From: Prorocentrum cordatum
Taxonomy: Eukaryota > Sar > Dinophyceae > Prorocentrales > Prorocentraceae
DNA length: 64,000 nt
Direction of reading: 5' to 3'
Assembly (NCBI GenBank): GCA_963575745.1
Contig: CAUYUJ010016488.1
Span: 1-64,000 of the forward strand
Made by a program: the position numbers and the translations under genes
Part shown: positions 49,295-61,034 of the stretch, in pieces
Layout of the letters: the number at the start of each line of letters is the position of its first letter
How positions within the stretch are numbered: position 1 is the stretch's first letter
Notes under the pieces: generated by a model
What the model saw: the letters and a program-made list of their open reading frames with translations, nothing else
Databases searched by the model: none
What the model was told of the DNA's origin: nothing

Positions 49295-52200
49295 AAGAAG
49301 ACATGGAGACAAAAGCGGTGTACACCGAGCGTCTGGCCGCACAGTGGCGCTCACATTCCACATGTGTGCCGGATCCGTTTGTCACTGTTACTGATCGCTG
49401 GATGTGGTGTTGCATGCGTGCAGAATCATGCCTACGTTCTGAACCAAATTTGCTCGTCCGTGATGGCGAAATTGGAACAACGGCTTCCGAATACGCACGG
49501 TGGTCACGGAAAGGATCTGGGAATGATTCGTATACTAAGCATGAGAGACAGCTCCGGCGACTTCTCCAACACTTGGGAGAGATGCCTGGCAGGAGGGGTA
49601 GGAACGCAGCCAAATTTCTTGCACTGTGGCGCCGACGGGCTCGTAAATTGTGGAGAGTAATGGGCAATCCAAGCCCCAACCCTACTCCAACCCCTACTTC
49701 CAACCCCAACCCGGACCCTACGGGCAGTGAGGGAGGAGACGGAGGAGGAGGCGATGGAGGCGGCGGAACAATGACGGTACGTATGGGCAGTGAGGTACGT
49801 TTGCGCAGTGAAGTGGGAGGAGGAGACGGCGGTGGAACGACGACGGCGGCTACGGTGACGATTGTGGCTGCGGCGAGCTGTAACAACGACCCAACAGCGG
49901 CAACGACGGGGCAGCAAGGGAGCACCACCACGACCACGCCTTTCAGCCACACCAACCCGTGGGAGCGGGAAGGGGCCATGAGGGAGGTTGAACGGGCCCT
50001 ATCTGCATGTCTGGAGGGATCCAGAAAGGAGCGGCTCAGAGTCTGGAGGCAGAAACTTCAGGCTCGGCAAGACCACAGCGGCCTGGATACGGAACCAAGC
50101 ATCGTCGTACTCCAACACTGCGGTGCAGGACCCTGCACGGAAGGTCCCACAGGGAACGGCACACGCTACGACGAACTACTTCGACCAGGATGCTGCCAAC
50201 TGCGTCGGGGACTACTACGACCAACATGTTTACGCCTGCGGTCTTGGGAACAATGTGCAGGGTTATCTTGATTCGTACCAGCCGTATCTGGATAATGCCC
50301 GGGATGATATCCAGCAGACTCAAGACCTTGAACACCACAACGCTCGACATGTTTTCGCTACGGTTGGACCCTTGGACCCATGGAGGGCACCTGGGGCAGC
50401 GGAGTTCCGACGAATGTTCCACGGGGGAAAAGCCCATGGTCCGGACCAGTGGTGCCCAGAAGAGCTGATGCTTCTACCAGACGACGCCCTTGTGGAGCTG
50501 ATTCACATCTGCGCCGAGGCTGAACAACACGGCTGGCCGCCTCAACTCCTGCAGCGGAGGCAATTACATCGTCCCAAGGATGAGTCTGCAAACATGCCGA
50601 TGCTGACGCGACTACGTCCTATAGCAATTGCGAGTGCGATCTGCAGAACCTGGCGCCGTTGGAGGGCGCACAACTCACTGAGTACCTTCAACCGGCCTTC
50701 CCTGACACGCAGGGTGGGGGCATGAAGGGCCGCACTCTAGAACAACTCATCGAGCCATGCCTCTCCGGACTCGAAGAAACGATCACTGCCAACAGGCTTG
50801 ACGACACGTTCGAAGCGTCGCCAGAACAACAAGCTCTCCTTCAGCAGCGCTGGGGCGAGCTGCACGTCACATCCTGGGACTATAAATCGGCCTTTGACCG
50901 GGTATCCCCGCGCTTGGTCGGCGCGGTGTGGCGGCACTCGGGCGTCCCAGATGGGATCACCAACAGCAATGTGTTCATATGGGAGCACCAGGAGCGCTGG
51001 ATTGAGCTTGGCCCTTTCCTCTCCGACCAATATATACTCGTTTCCAACAGCTTGCCTCAAAGTGACCCCGTCGCTATGCTGGCGATGGCTACGATTCTTG
51101 TGGGAAACCATAGCGCTGGGCGCCACGTGTTGCACTTACGCGGACGACCGGACAGCTATGACCAGCACAGCAGAGGATATGCAGCACATGCAACAGGAAT
51201 GGGACCACCTAGAAAGTCTGACGGCTATACGGACCAACCACGCCAAGACGCAAAGCTTTATTATCTACCCAGACCGGCGTGATGCCGCTCAACTGGCTGG
51301 GATGAACATGAAGATTCTGGGCCTGGATTTTAATCTCCACAGGGCCCAGCTGACCAACAGGGAGCACCGCAAGTTCGAGGAAGGGTGCGAGCGACTCCGG
51401 CGTATCGCCTCGTTGCCTTTGTCGCTGCGACTACGACGGCTTGCGGTTACTGCGATGGTATTACCTGTGTCGACATGGGCGCTGGTTCTCACGCCACCTA
51501 CGAAGACTATGATCAACAACCACCAGCAATTGGCACGACGGGCGGTCTCCCTCAAGAAGTGGAGAGGGGCGGCCCCAGAACTACTCCGCATGCTTCTCAT
51601 GGGGCATCAGGCAGACATGCGGTACCACCTGTGCTGGCGATCCCTGCAGCTACTCCGATGCCGGTTGTGCAGGCAGGGCCAAGATGCCCTCGCATTCTGG
51701 GAGCGCGCTGTCACGAGTACGCAAACGAAGGGCCCGATCATGGCTTACAGAGCTCACCTGGCTACCATCGGTGCGCAGCAGGACGACAACTGGGAGTGGA
51801 GGGGACCCCAGGGAAGCCTCCGGCTCACCGACAGGACGGGCAAACAGCTACACGAGCTTTGCCTGATCCTCCGATCTACCGAATGGTCCGTGTTACAGAA
51901 CAGGACTCGCCGGGAGAGCCCACTGGCGGCAGGCTTTCCTTTCCCGACCGCTGCACTGCGGACCACCCAGGAGGCACTACGTACCACTTCTGACTTGGTT
52001 TCACACATGACCGCGGTACTGTGTGTGGGTGTGCTGTGCCAGACGCCCTCCTGCAGTCCCACACAGCAGGGAAGGTTTCGAATACTTGCAACCATTGCGG
52101 AGGGCCACACGTACCCACGCTCGAGCACCACTACTGGGAGCGTTCTGCCAATGACGACCTGCGCCGGGGCGTCCGTGTGCCGACTGCTGGTCTTACACGC

Positions 52201-52453
52201 CGGCTGGCATGGCCCACAATGGAGGTCACCAAGAAGGATGCAATTACGACGTGGCTACCACTTGTGTACGCCATGGCCAAGATACGGCAACGGGTGCTAC
52301 ACGCTCGTTTTGCCACGACACATGCACATGAATTGGGGGGCCGCGTGCGACGGAACACGGCCCTGCAACCCGGGAGGGAAAATCCATGACCACAACGGGG
52401 ATCACAACAATACACGGGACCACTTACGTCGGGGACACACATTCTTGACGTGA
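49295..52453 (+). pseudogene. LINE ORF2 reverse transcriptase and C-terminal zinc motif, frameshifted
   Basis: Pieces alternate between two frames. 49291-50070 has a helical linker. 50070-50660 has finger motifs (HGPDQWCPEELM, MLTRLRPIAIASAICRTWRR). 50660-51120 has motif A (VTSWDYKSAFDRVSPRLV) and motif B (NSLPQSDPVAM). 51130-52000 has the catalytic YADD of motif C (CTYADDRTAM) and thumb (KILGLDFNLHRAQLTNREHR). From about 52020 the frame changes again to give CNHCGGPHVPTLEHHYW, the C..C..H..H motif typical of LINE C-termini. Motifs are well kept, so decay or assembly indels are recent. Confidence 0.85.
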
Positions 52454-52587
52454 CTTTGGAATTGCATGTGTTGCGGTGCAGTGCTACTGTGCTGCCGGGA
52501 GGGACCGCTCCCTAAAAACGGCCGCCGAGGTTCTCCCTCGAGGCCGTCAACAACGGCAACCGGCTCTACCCCCGCAGACCTTCAAGA

Positions 52588-53440
52588 AGTCCAGCCCCAC
52601 CCCATCGACGAGCCCAGCCTCCGCTCCCGCGTCGACGGCACGGGCGCTGGCCGTGTTCCCCTCGATCGTGGCCGCTCGCACCACAAGGCCCTTCAGAAAA
52701 CCTGCGCTGCGCAGGACCGACCACGTCCCCAGGAGCCACGGTCGGCGGCCCCCTTCCTCCTTTTCCGACGGCCCCCGATGCATTCCCAACAGGCTCTGCC
52801 GAACCCGCAGCAGCAGCGCCACAACCCCGCGGGGCGCGCTCCTCTGGCAGCTCGCCAGCGAAGGCCCCGGCGAAGCCCTCGCCCACCGTCGGCTCGCCCT
52901 CCTCGCCCACCCCTGCAGCCGCCGCGGCGGCGGCGCCGCGCCGACGTCGTCCGCGGCGCTTCCGCCGAGGCGCGCGGCGCCCGGCGGAGGTGGGCCTGCC
53001 ACGGGAGCGTCGGCGGCACCACCACGCTCAGGAGGAGGAGGAGGAGGAGGAGGAGGAGGAGGAGGAGGAGGAGGAGGAGGAGGAGGAGGAGGAGGAGGAG
53101 GAGGGAGGAGGAGGAGGAGGGAGCGGGGAACTATGCAGGAGGAGGAGGAGGACGAGGAGGAGGACGATGGGGAACCTGTGCATGAGCGGAGCGGCAGGGC
53201 TGGCTGGCGAGGTCGGCGGCTGCCGGCCGCCGTACGCCCTCCGCCGCCCGAGGGAGGCGCGCCTCCCCTGCGGGCCGCCTCCCCCGCGGGGTCGCTGGCA
53301 GCGTGCACCGCCCGAGGCGCTTCGCGGGCTGCCTCGAAGGCCCCGCGTCGGGCCGCATCCGCAGCGCCGGCGTCAGCCCGTGCAGCGAGCCTGGCGGCCA
53401 TCACGCAGGGCGGACGGCGGCCGCGGGCCTAGGCGGCACA
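52588..53440. other. GC-rich flank of LINE, no firm gene
   Basis: Both strands have long GC-driven frames. On the minus strand FLKGLVVRAATIEGNTASARAVDAG crosses toward the LINE insertion point and would continue into 42514 downward, hinting that the LINE split a coding or transcribed unit. A GGA tract fills 53030-53120. Confidence 0.3.
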
Positions 53441-53454
53441 CCTAAGATGGTGAA

Positions 53455-54011
53455 GCTGTTGATGATGATTGTGGTGATGATGGTGATGGTGATGGTGATG
53501 GTGATGGTGATGATGATGCTGATGATGCTGATGTTGATGCTGATGATTATGATGATGATGATGCTGATGATGATGATGATGATGATGGCGATGGTGGTGG
53601 TGATGCTGATGGCGATAGTAAAGGTGATGATGCTGTCGATGATGCTGAAGATGAGGATGAGGACGACGATGGGGGTGATAATGCGAATGAGGTTGAGGAT
53701 GCGGATGAGGATGCTGATGCTGATGATGCTGCTGATGCTACTGATGATAATTGTGATGATCACGGATCCATCGGGAGCCAGCTTCGACAACTTAAAGGCG
53801 CTCGCGCCGGCTCCGAAAGGCGCTCGCGCCGGATGATATTATGCTGATGATGATGATGGTGATGATGCTGACGATGGTGATGATGATGCTGATGATGATG
53901 ATGCTGCTGATGATGCTGAATGGTGATGATGACGGCGACGGTGCTGATGATGATGCTGATGATGATGATGCTAATGATGCTGATGGTGATGCTTCTGATA
54001 ATGTTGATGCT

Positions 54012-54042
<31 letters not shown>

Positions 54043-54058
54043 ATGACGATGGTGATGG

Positions 54059-54099
<41 letters not shown>

Positions 54100-54110
54100 C
54101 TGATGATTCC
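53455..54110. repeat. GAT/GCT satellite, third part
   Basis: Same trinucleotide composition as 34905-42140, interrupted at 53765-53835 by GGATCCATCGGGAGCCAGC and a duplicated AAGGCGCTCGCGCCGG. Confidence 0.85.
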
Positions 54111-54235
54111 CTACCTAGGCTCTGCCCAGAGGGTTCTTACTCTCTTTCTTAAAGGGGCCGGGCAGTGCACACCGCCCCGGGCGGTTCCCCCAGTATCCGC
54201 CCCGCGGTTCCGCCAGTTGCGCCCCCTGGGTTCAC

Positions 54236-54835
54236 CCAGCTTAGCTCAGCTAAGCTTAGCTTACCTTAGCTTCGCTTAGCTTAGCTTATCTCATCTTAGC
54301 TTAGCTCAGCTCAGCTTTGCCTAGCCTAGCTTAGCTTAGCTTAGCTTAGTTTATCTCATCTTAGCTTAGCTTAGCTTAGCTTGGCTTAGCTTAGATTAGC
54401 TTAGCCTAGCCTAGCTTAGCTTAGCTTAGCTTAGCAGAGCATAGCTTAGCTTACCTTAGCTTGGTTTAGCTTAGCGCAGCATAGCGCAGCGCAGCATTAG
54501 CACAGCATAGCATAGCATAGCCAAGCATAGCATAGCATAGCTCAGCCTAGCATAGCATAGCATAGCATAGCATGGCATAGCATTGCTTAGCATAGCACAG
54601 CGCAGCATAGCATATCCTAGCACATCATAGCATAGCATAGCATAGCATGGCGCAGCATAGCATAGCATAGCATAGCATAGCCTAGCATGGCGCAGCATGA
54701 CATATCGTAGCATAGCCTAGCATAGCATAGCGCAGCATAGCATAGCATAGCATAGCATAGCGCAGCATAGCATAGCCTAGCTCAGCATAGCATTGCGCAG
54801 CATCGCGTAGCATATTATAGCATATCATAGCATGT
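54236..54835. repeat. Pentanucleotide satellite, TTAGC switching to ATAGC
   Basis: 54236-54475 is mostly CTTAG units. From about 54478 to 54835 it is mostly CATAG units. Variants (CTCAG, CGCAG, CCTAG) keep the 5-base register. Confidence 0.95.
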
Positions 54836-54904
54836 TGCTTTCCTAGAGGCTCCAACTCCTAGGTAGGGTCGCACTGGGATACTGATGAAGTTATTCACGA
54901 TTCG

Positions 54905-55098
54905 GAGGAGGAGGAGTAGGAGGAATATGATGATGCTGCTGATGCTGATGATAATAATGGTGATGACGATGATAATGATGCTGATGATGCTGGTAATGGT
55001 GACTACGGGAATAATGCTGATGAGGTTGCTGCTGCTGCTGATGCTGCTTCTGCTACCGCCGGTGCCGCCGCCGCCGATGACGATGATGATAATGATGC

Positions 55099-55136
<38 letters not shown>

Positions 55137-55240
55137 GTGATGGTGATGATGGTGATGATGATGATGCCGATGCTGATGACGATGATGATGATACTGATGC
55201 TGAACATGATGCTGATGGTGACGACGACGGCGACTAGTAG
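54905..55240. repeat. GAT/GCT satellite, fourth part
   Basis: GATGATG runs as elsewhere, ending at a short CGACGACGGCGACTAG. Confidence 0.85.
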
Positions 55241-55349
55241 GAGGAAGAGACGAGCGAGCTGAGAAAGATCCGATCAAACTCTGCTCGACCTGCCTGGCCA
55301 ACTAGCCTCCTCAGGATGGGTTGCAGCGGCGATAGGAGGATGAGGAGGG

Positions 55350-55560
55350 GGATGAGCAGGAGAGGGAGGAGGAGGAGGAGGAGGAGGAGGAGGAGGAGGA
55401 GGAGGAGGAGGAGGAGGAGAAGGAGGACGAGGAGGAGGAGGAGGGGGAGGTGGGGTGGAGGAGGAGGAGGAGGAGGAGGAGGAGGAGGAGGAGGTGGATG
55501 AGGAGGAGGAGGAGGTGGAGGATGGGGAGAGCAGGAGCAGGAGGACGAGGAGGGTGAGGA
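55350..55560. repeat. GGA trinucleotide tract
   Basis: Long GAGGAG runs. The adjoining 55600-55760 is G-rich with several runs of eight or more G. Confidence 0.9.
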
Positions 55561-56089
55561 TTGCAGCGTGGTGTTGGTGCCCCTCGGGGGCACGTGCATC
55601 GAGTTGCTCGTGTAGGTGGGGCGAGAGATGGCGTGGAGGGGGGGGGGGGGGAGAGAGACAGAACGGGCTGTCCCTCGGGGGGCGTGGGGGGGGGGGATCG
55701 CGTCAGGGCGAGGTCCCGTGTTCGAGTGTGTGGTGGGTGGGTGGGGGGGGGCGAGCGGGCCGTCGTGTGGGGTCGTGGGTGTGAGGGGCTTGCTGAATAC
55801 CTCGGTCGGGGGGGGGGCATGTCCCCATCGAAGTGAGGCTGGGCTCAGTGGTTCCCCCGTCCTCGAGGGTCAGTGCTCGTGAACGTGCGGCGGACGCACA
55901 GAACGTGGCACACGAGCCGGGGCTCGCACCAGGGACTGGTGGCTGGTGGGTGCAGCGCGCACACCTTGTGGCGGCCACCGCAGTAACTGAAGCTACCTGC
56001 GGTACTTTTGGCACCTGCGGTACCCTGCGGTAATTACCTGTGGGGTCCCTGCGGTGCTTGTGGTGACACGAGGGTGTGGGAGGAGGGGG

Positions 56090-56330
56090 AGGGGGAGGAG
56101 GAGGAGGAGGAGGAGAAGGAGGAGGAGGATGAGGAGGGGGAGGAGCAGGATAATAATAATAAGAAGACGAAGAAGCAGAATGCGGGAGAGCAGGATCAGC
56201 AGGATGGGGTCTGGAATCTGACAAAATGAGGAGCGGGGCAGCAGGAGCAAGAGAATAAGGATCAGGATGAGGATGAGGATGAGGACGAGGATGAGGATGA
56301 TGCTGATGATGTTGATGATGATGATGATGT

Positions 56331-56379
<49 letters not shown>

Positions 56380-56642
56380 AATGATGATGTTGCTGATGAT
56401 GATGAGAAGGAGGAGGAGGAGGAGGAGGTGGGGGAGGAGCAGGATAATAATAATAAGAAGACGAAGAAGCAGAATGCGGGAGAGCAGGATCAGCAGGATG
56501 GGGTCTGGAATCTGACAAAATGAGGAGCGGGGCAGCAGGCGCAAGAGAATAAGGATCAGGATGAGGATGAGGACGAGGATGAGGATGATGCTGATGATGT
56601 TGTTGATGATGATGATGTTGATATTGAAGTTGATGTTGATGT

Positions 56643-56680
<38 letters not shown>

Positions 56681-56880
56681 CTGCTGATGATGATGAGAAG
56701 GAGGAGGAGGAGGAGGAGGAGGAGGAGGAGGTGGGAGGGGGAGAAAGAAGAGGAGGAAAAGGAGGAGGAGGAGGAGGAGGAGGAGGGCGAACATGAGGAT
56801 GAGGAGGAGGAAAGGAGGAGGAGGAGGAGGAGGAGGAGGAGGAGGAGGAGGAAGAAGAAGAGGCTTTACAGGGCGGAGGA
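56090..56880. repeat. GGA/GAT tract with a 294-bp tandem duplication
   Basis: The unit at about 56110-56400 is repeated at about 56404-56700, including AGCAGGATAATAATAATAAG, GACGAAGAAGCAGAATGCGG and GGTCTGGAATCTGACAAAAT, nearly unchanged. The end of the AGCAGGA word is offset by 294 bp. Confidence 0.85.
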
Positions 56881-57539
56881 AGAGAAGGGAGGTGCGGGAG
56901 GAGCGCGGGAGGTGCCCCGAGCCATGCGGGAACAGCAGGGCACTCACGTGCTGAGGAGTCCGTGGGTGCGTTCAGAGCCAGTCCAGGGACCCTGCCCGGG
57001 CACCATCCCTGTTTCCCAGGCGCGTCCAGCCGTTCAGATGATGGGTGGGGGCGTCGCAAGGGCCCAGAAAGGCAGGGGGAGGAGGAGAAGGAGAAGGAGC
57101 AGCAGGAGGAGAAGGAGCTACGTAGCAGAAGGGAAGGGAAGATGGAGAGAGAAGGAAAAGAAGGGCGAGGAGAGGCGAGGGATGGTAATGGGGAGGGCAA
57201 TGAAAAGAAAGGAATAGGGAGGAGGGGGAGGAGGGGCCAGATGGGGAGCGCTTCTGGCAGCTTACCGGACGCAGCCAGCTTTGGGCAGCGACGTGCTAAG
57301 GCGCCGTCCCGAAAAAGCTGCGTCCACAAGACTTGCCTGGACACCACGACTGAAAAATCCGCGGAACCCTGCTTGCCTGGGGTGGAGAGGCGTGTGGGAC
57401 ATTTGGCTGTTCCCCTCCCCTTTCCCCTCCCCAGGGGTCCAACATCGGATTACAGGGGGGGGGGGCGGGGGGGGGGGGGAGGCGAGCTCCTCAAGGCCCC
57501 CCAGGCTTCTGGAGCCTTCAGAGAGCCTAAAGACGACCT

Positions 57540-58060
57540 GAGATAGCCCAAACAGAGCGCCAACATAGCCCAAGAGAGCGTCGCCCAAGAGAGCGTCGAG
57601 ATGGCCCAGGGTCGCCCCAGGACACGCGCCTGCCGAGAGCCCCAAGAGGTACAGATCGTCCCGTTCCCTAAGGAAGACGTGCATTTTTAGCATATTCACC
57701 TTTCTCGTCTTGGCAGCGTTCAAGACGGCCCAAGGGGCCCCACGATCGTCCCGACAGGGCCAATGAGGCCTCCAAGGGGGCCCCAAAACAGCCCATCAAG
57801 ATGGCCCCAAGATGGAGGGCCCTCAGAGGGGCCCTGGAAGGGGGACACGAACTGACATTTCGAGCCTTTCTCTTCAAAATGGCCCCAAGCCCCGAGGCGC
57901 CCACAAGAGGCCCCAAGAGGCTCCCAGAAGACTCCCAAGAGTTCTCCAAGAAACCTCCAGGAGGCCCCCAAGAAGGGCCAAAAGGTCCTCAGGTGCTCCC
58001 AAGAGCCCTTCAACAGGCCCATGCGAGGCATTCCACGAGCCCCTGAAATGCATCCGAGGA
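57540..58060. repeat. Irregular GGCCCCAAGA-type degenerate repeat, second tract
   Basis: Words such as AAGATGGCCCCAAG, CCAAGAGGCCCCAAGAGGC and CCCAAGAGAGCGTCG make up this stretch. It matches the style of 7505-7970. Confidence 0.5.
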
Positions 58061-59107
58061 GCTCCTGACCCATTAGATCAGTTCCAAGATCGTCGCAGGC
58101 ACGTGCTCCTTCTGCGGGGTCGGCGGAATGGCGTAAGCCGCTCGAAAAGCCACACTTGTTCCCCGCCATCGTGCCGAATGCTGACGGGTCCCGCGCGGGC
58201 GACGGCGGTGGCCGACCTCGCCCCAGAGCGCACCTACAAACCGCGAAAGCCAGGGGCCGCGAGCCCACCGCTCGCAGCCTGCAGCTGGCCTGGGCCTCAA
58301 AGACAACGCCCGCTGCCCACCACGGGTGACCGCTGGGGCTCACCAAGGCATTACCCAAGGCAGGGGCGTGTGCGGTTCGCCGCGGTGCTCCGGCCCACCG
58401 CTGGCAGGAGCCGCCATCGCCCGCACCGCCGCTGGCCTCCGGCGGGCCCGCCGCCGAGGGCGAGATGTCGACCCCTCGGCTCGCCAAAGGCGGGGCCCCT
58501 TGCTGGCACACCCGGGGCACACGCCGGCTTCCCGCCGTGACCTTGGCGCGGGTTTCGGACGCCGCGTGGGCCGCTGAGCCTCCACTCGACCGAGCGGCGG
58601 CCTCCTCAGCCGCCGGGTCGCTGCACACGGGGCGGCTCTGGGCCACCAGGCGAGCTCCACCCCGAGCGCCCGCGGCGGGGCGGCACGACTCTCGGAGAGG
58701 GGCGAGCTGAGACAGCGGCAGCTCGAGTTCGAGCTGCCGTTCTCTCAGCTCGGGTTCGAGCTCGAGGTCGGGTCCCTGGACCCCCGGAGGGGTCCAGACG
58801 CACCAGTTTTCCGAGGCGTGTTTAGCCGTGGTGACGAGCCCCCTCAATGAGGCCAACTTTGAAGAAGTCTGGGGGTACCGAAACCGCAGTTCCAAGGACC
58901 TCTCCCAGGGTGCGCTCCGATTAGAATCTCTGAGCGAAGCCAGCGGCGGCGACGAACGGCTCCCAGGAGGCCCCCCCCAAAAAGGCCCAAGACGAGGCCA
59001 CGGGAACTGGCATCGGTGCCCTTACCTCCCCTGGAACCACCGCCGTCTCCTCCCGCCCCCCTCCAGGGCACGCACCCGCCGTGCTGAGATGAGGCTGCAC
59101 CCTGCAG
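58061..59107. other. GC-rich, no gene recognised
   Basis: Open frames on both strands are GC-driven and show no domain. A palindromic stretch, AGCTCGAGTTCGAGCTGCCG-TTCTCTCAGCTCGGGTTCGAGCTCGAGGTCG, lies at 58722-58770. Confidence 0.35.
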
Positions 59108-59262
59108 TGATGGGTCTGCTTTTCACCACCACCACCACCATAAGTTGGAGGGGGGAAGGAGGAGGAGGAGGAGGAGGAGGAGGAGGAGGAGGAGGAGGAG
59201 GACCCCCCTCCCCCTCCAATCTATGGTGGTGGTGGTGGTGGTGGTGGAAAACAGGCCCATCA
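59108..59262. mobile_element. Fold-back MITE (TGATGGG ends), copy 2
   Basis: Inverted TGATGGG-CTG-TTTTCACCACCACC arms around a GGA tract. TGCAG is duplicated at 59103-59107 and 59263-59267. Confidence 0.75.
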
Positions 59263-59649
59263 TGCAGACGGGCAGGGGTGCCGCCGCCTCCCAGCCTGAG
59301 TTGCTCGATGCGCGGCCCCCGAAAGTCCCAGGGCACAGCAAGAGCCCTCAGAGGCCACAACGGCCAGACATCCGTCCCGATACTTTCACGACAGCGCCCC
59401 GGGCAAGAGAGCCCAGAATCGAATCGTTGAGTCGGATCGGCGATCGGCGTGAACCAGATCGGCGGAAATCGACAGCCGAGTCGGGAGAAGTCGAGCCGGC
59501 GGAACTCGGCGGGCTAGTAGGCTTCCACTGAGAACTCGGGGTCCAGGTTCCCGATCCTGTCGGAATCGGCAACCATCGAAATCGAACCCAATCGGATCGG
59601 AGGAGTCGACGCGAGCCCTGCCCGGGCGGCCTCGCGCGCGGCCCAGATC

Positions 59650-59871
59650 TGATGGGTCAGTTGTTCACCACCACCACCACCACACGTAGCACGGGGGGGA
59701 AGGGAGGATGGGGAGGTCCTCCTCCTCCCTCCTCCTCCTCCTCCTCCTTCTCCTCCTCCTCCTCCTCCTCCTCCTCCTCCTCCTCCTCCTCCTCCTCCTC
59801 CCTCGTCCCTCCTCCCTCCTCCCTCTCCGACCCATGGCGGTGGTGGTGGAACATCGGCCCAGCGCGATCGG
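59650..59871. mobile_element. Fold-back MITE (TGATGGG ends), copy 3, degenerate
   Basis: The left end is TGATGGGTCAG-TGTTCACCACCAC, the right end is GGTGGTGGTGGAACATCGGCCCA, and the centre is a CTC tract. The right terminus and TSD are not clean. Confidence 0.6.
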
Positions 59872-60032
59872 CGGGCGGGGCGCCCCGCGGCGCGCGCGCG
59901 CGCTGCCGTGCGCGCGCTCGTCGCGCGGCGGGGGTCGCGCGCCAAGCGCCGCCGAGCCCGGGCCTCCGGGAGGCGGAGGCGGCGGGTCAGGCCGCGGGTG
60001 GGCGAGGCCTGGTACCCAGACCCCCTCGCGTC

Positions 60033-60185
60033 ATGAAAGAATCACGACGGGAAGTTTTTCAATATTTTCGGCCCATGGGGGCCCTTACCGGCCCCCGGGA
60101 CCGTCAAAAAACGACTCCGGACGAGAAACCGGTCCTGGGGAATGGGTCGAGACCTCTGGGGGTCGCGCCATGAAAAAATCATGAC
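60033..60185 (-). repeat. Dispersed ~170-bp repeat, copy 5 (inverted)
   Basis: The reverse complement carries CCCCCGACGTCATGATTTTT, GCGACCCCCAGAGG, the GGGCCGGTAAGGGCCCCC core and CCCGTCGTGATTC. Confidence 0.8.
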
Positions 60186-60528
60186 GTCGGGGGTCTGGGG
60201 GTCAGGCCTCAGGTGGGCGAGCCTGATACGGCGGGGCTGGCGGCAGTGATCTGGTCGACCCCAAAGGGGGTCCAGCTGAAAGGGAGTGGTGCAACAGGTG
60301 TGGGGCGATGTGCGCTGCGCCAGAAAAGCGTATGGAATTGTTTTGCAACTAAATGCATTGCACGCGGAAGTCCAGCAATACCTATGCGCCCCAGAGTGTC
60401 GTGCACGCCTCAAGCCTATCGCAACTGCACAGATCTATTGCACCACCCCCTTGTAGCTGGACCCCCGTGTGCGTCAACCAGGAGGAGGGGGCGAGGGAGA
60501 GGAACCCACACCCAGACCCCCGCACGCT

Positions 60529-60885
60529 GTGAAAAGAACACACGACGGGAGGCTTTTCGCTATTGTCGGCCTCTGAGGCCCTTGCCGGGCCGCGCGACCG
60601 TCAGTTCTATCTGGTACTATATGTTCTCCTTGGAGGCGCGCGTCCGACCCGAACATGTAGTCTACCCATCTTGTAGTATATCCTTTCCCGAGCGGTGTGG
60701 CCAGAAGGCGCCCGCCGCGACACATATACTATAAGATTTCTTGGTGCGCGCGTCGCCCCTGAGGGGGCGACGCGCATATAGTATAAGCACGTTGGGGTGA
60801 CGCCGAACTCAGAATGAAAAACCGGTCCTGGGGAATGGGTCCGGACCTCTGGGGGTCGCGCCACGAAAAATCATTACGTCGGGGG
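60529..60885 (-). repeat. Dispersed ~170-bp repeat, copy 6 (inverted), split by a ~200-bp insertion
   Basis: Family sequence runs 60529-60603, stops at GACCGTCA, and resumes at about 60806 with CTCAGAATGAAAAACCGGTC. The intervening part is not in the other copies. Confidence 0.7.
60604..60805. other. Insertion with four TATAGTAT-like motifs and a strong hairpin
   Basis: TACTATA/TAGTATA words sit at about 60613, 60675, 60725 and 60776, spaced 50-62 bp. A perfect 12-bp stem (GCGCGTCGCCCC-TGAG-GGGGCGACGCGC) lies at about 60749-60775. It matches no snRNA, tRNA or 5S that I can recognise. Confidence 0.5.
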
Positions 60886-60894
60886 TCTGGACAC

Positions 60895-61034
60895 CAGGGA
60901 TCGACCTGAACGATGCTTCCGTGTTCGTTTTGCTTCGTCTCGTTCTGTCTCTCCCATCCGCCTCTTTGCTGCACGGCGAAGTCGAAACGGAAACGGCCAC
61001 GAGATGGCCAAAACACCGTTTGCGTCGACCCCTG
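60895..61034. mobile_element. hAT-type MITE, copy 3 (140 bp)
   Basis: Inverted CAGGG-TCGAC termini and internal ACGG-AACGGCCACGAGATGGCC as in copy 2. The flanking octamers match only in their last four bases, so the TSD is diverged. Confidence 0.75.

Larger units (their letters stand above)
42532..52570 (+). mobile_element. Non-LTR retrotransposon (LINE), ~10 kb, 17-bp TSD
   Basis: The 17-mer CCCGCAGACCTTCAAGA occurs at 42515-42531 and 52571-52587, just outside the outermost coding parts. Contents in order: duplicated 5' region, ORF1, then ORF2 fragments with OTU-like, zinc-finger, APE-type endonuclease, RT (YADD) and a final zinc motif. There is no LTR and no clear poly(A). In-frame stops and several frameshifts show this copy is decayed. 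It is intronless and plus strand throughout. Confidence 0.8.

Noticed and set aside
54236-54835. Telomeric repeat
   Set aside because: The unit is TTAGC/ATAGC, not TTTAGGG, and it is internal and degenerate.
55703-56947. 414-aa minus-strand His/Pro/Leu-rich frame
   Set aside because: Composed of GGA and GAT repeats read in reverse. It spans a 294-bp tandem duplication.
60604-60805. 5S rRNA or another known small RNA
   Set aside because: A short GATGGGTAGACTAC-like resemblance was noticed, but the conserved 5S boxes and other snRNA motifs are absent.
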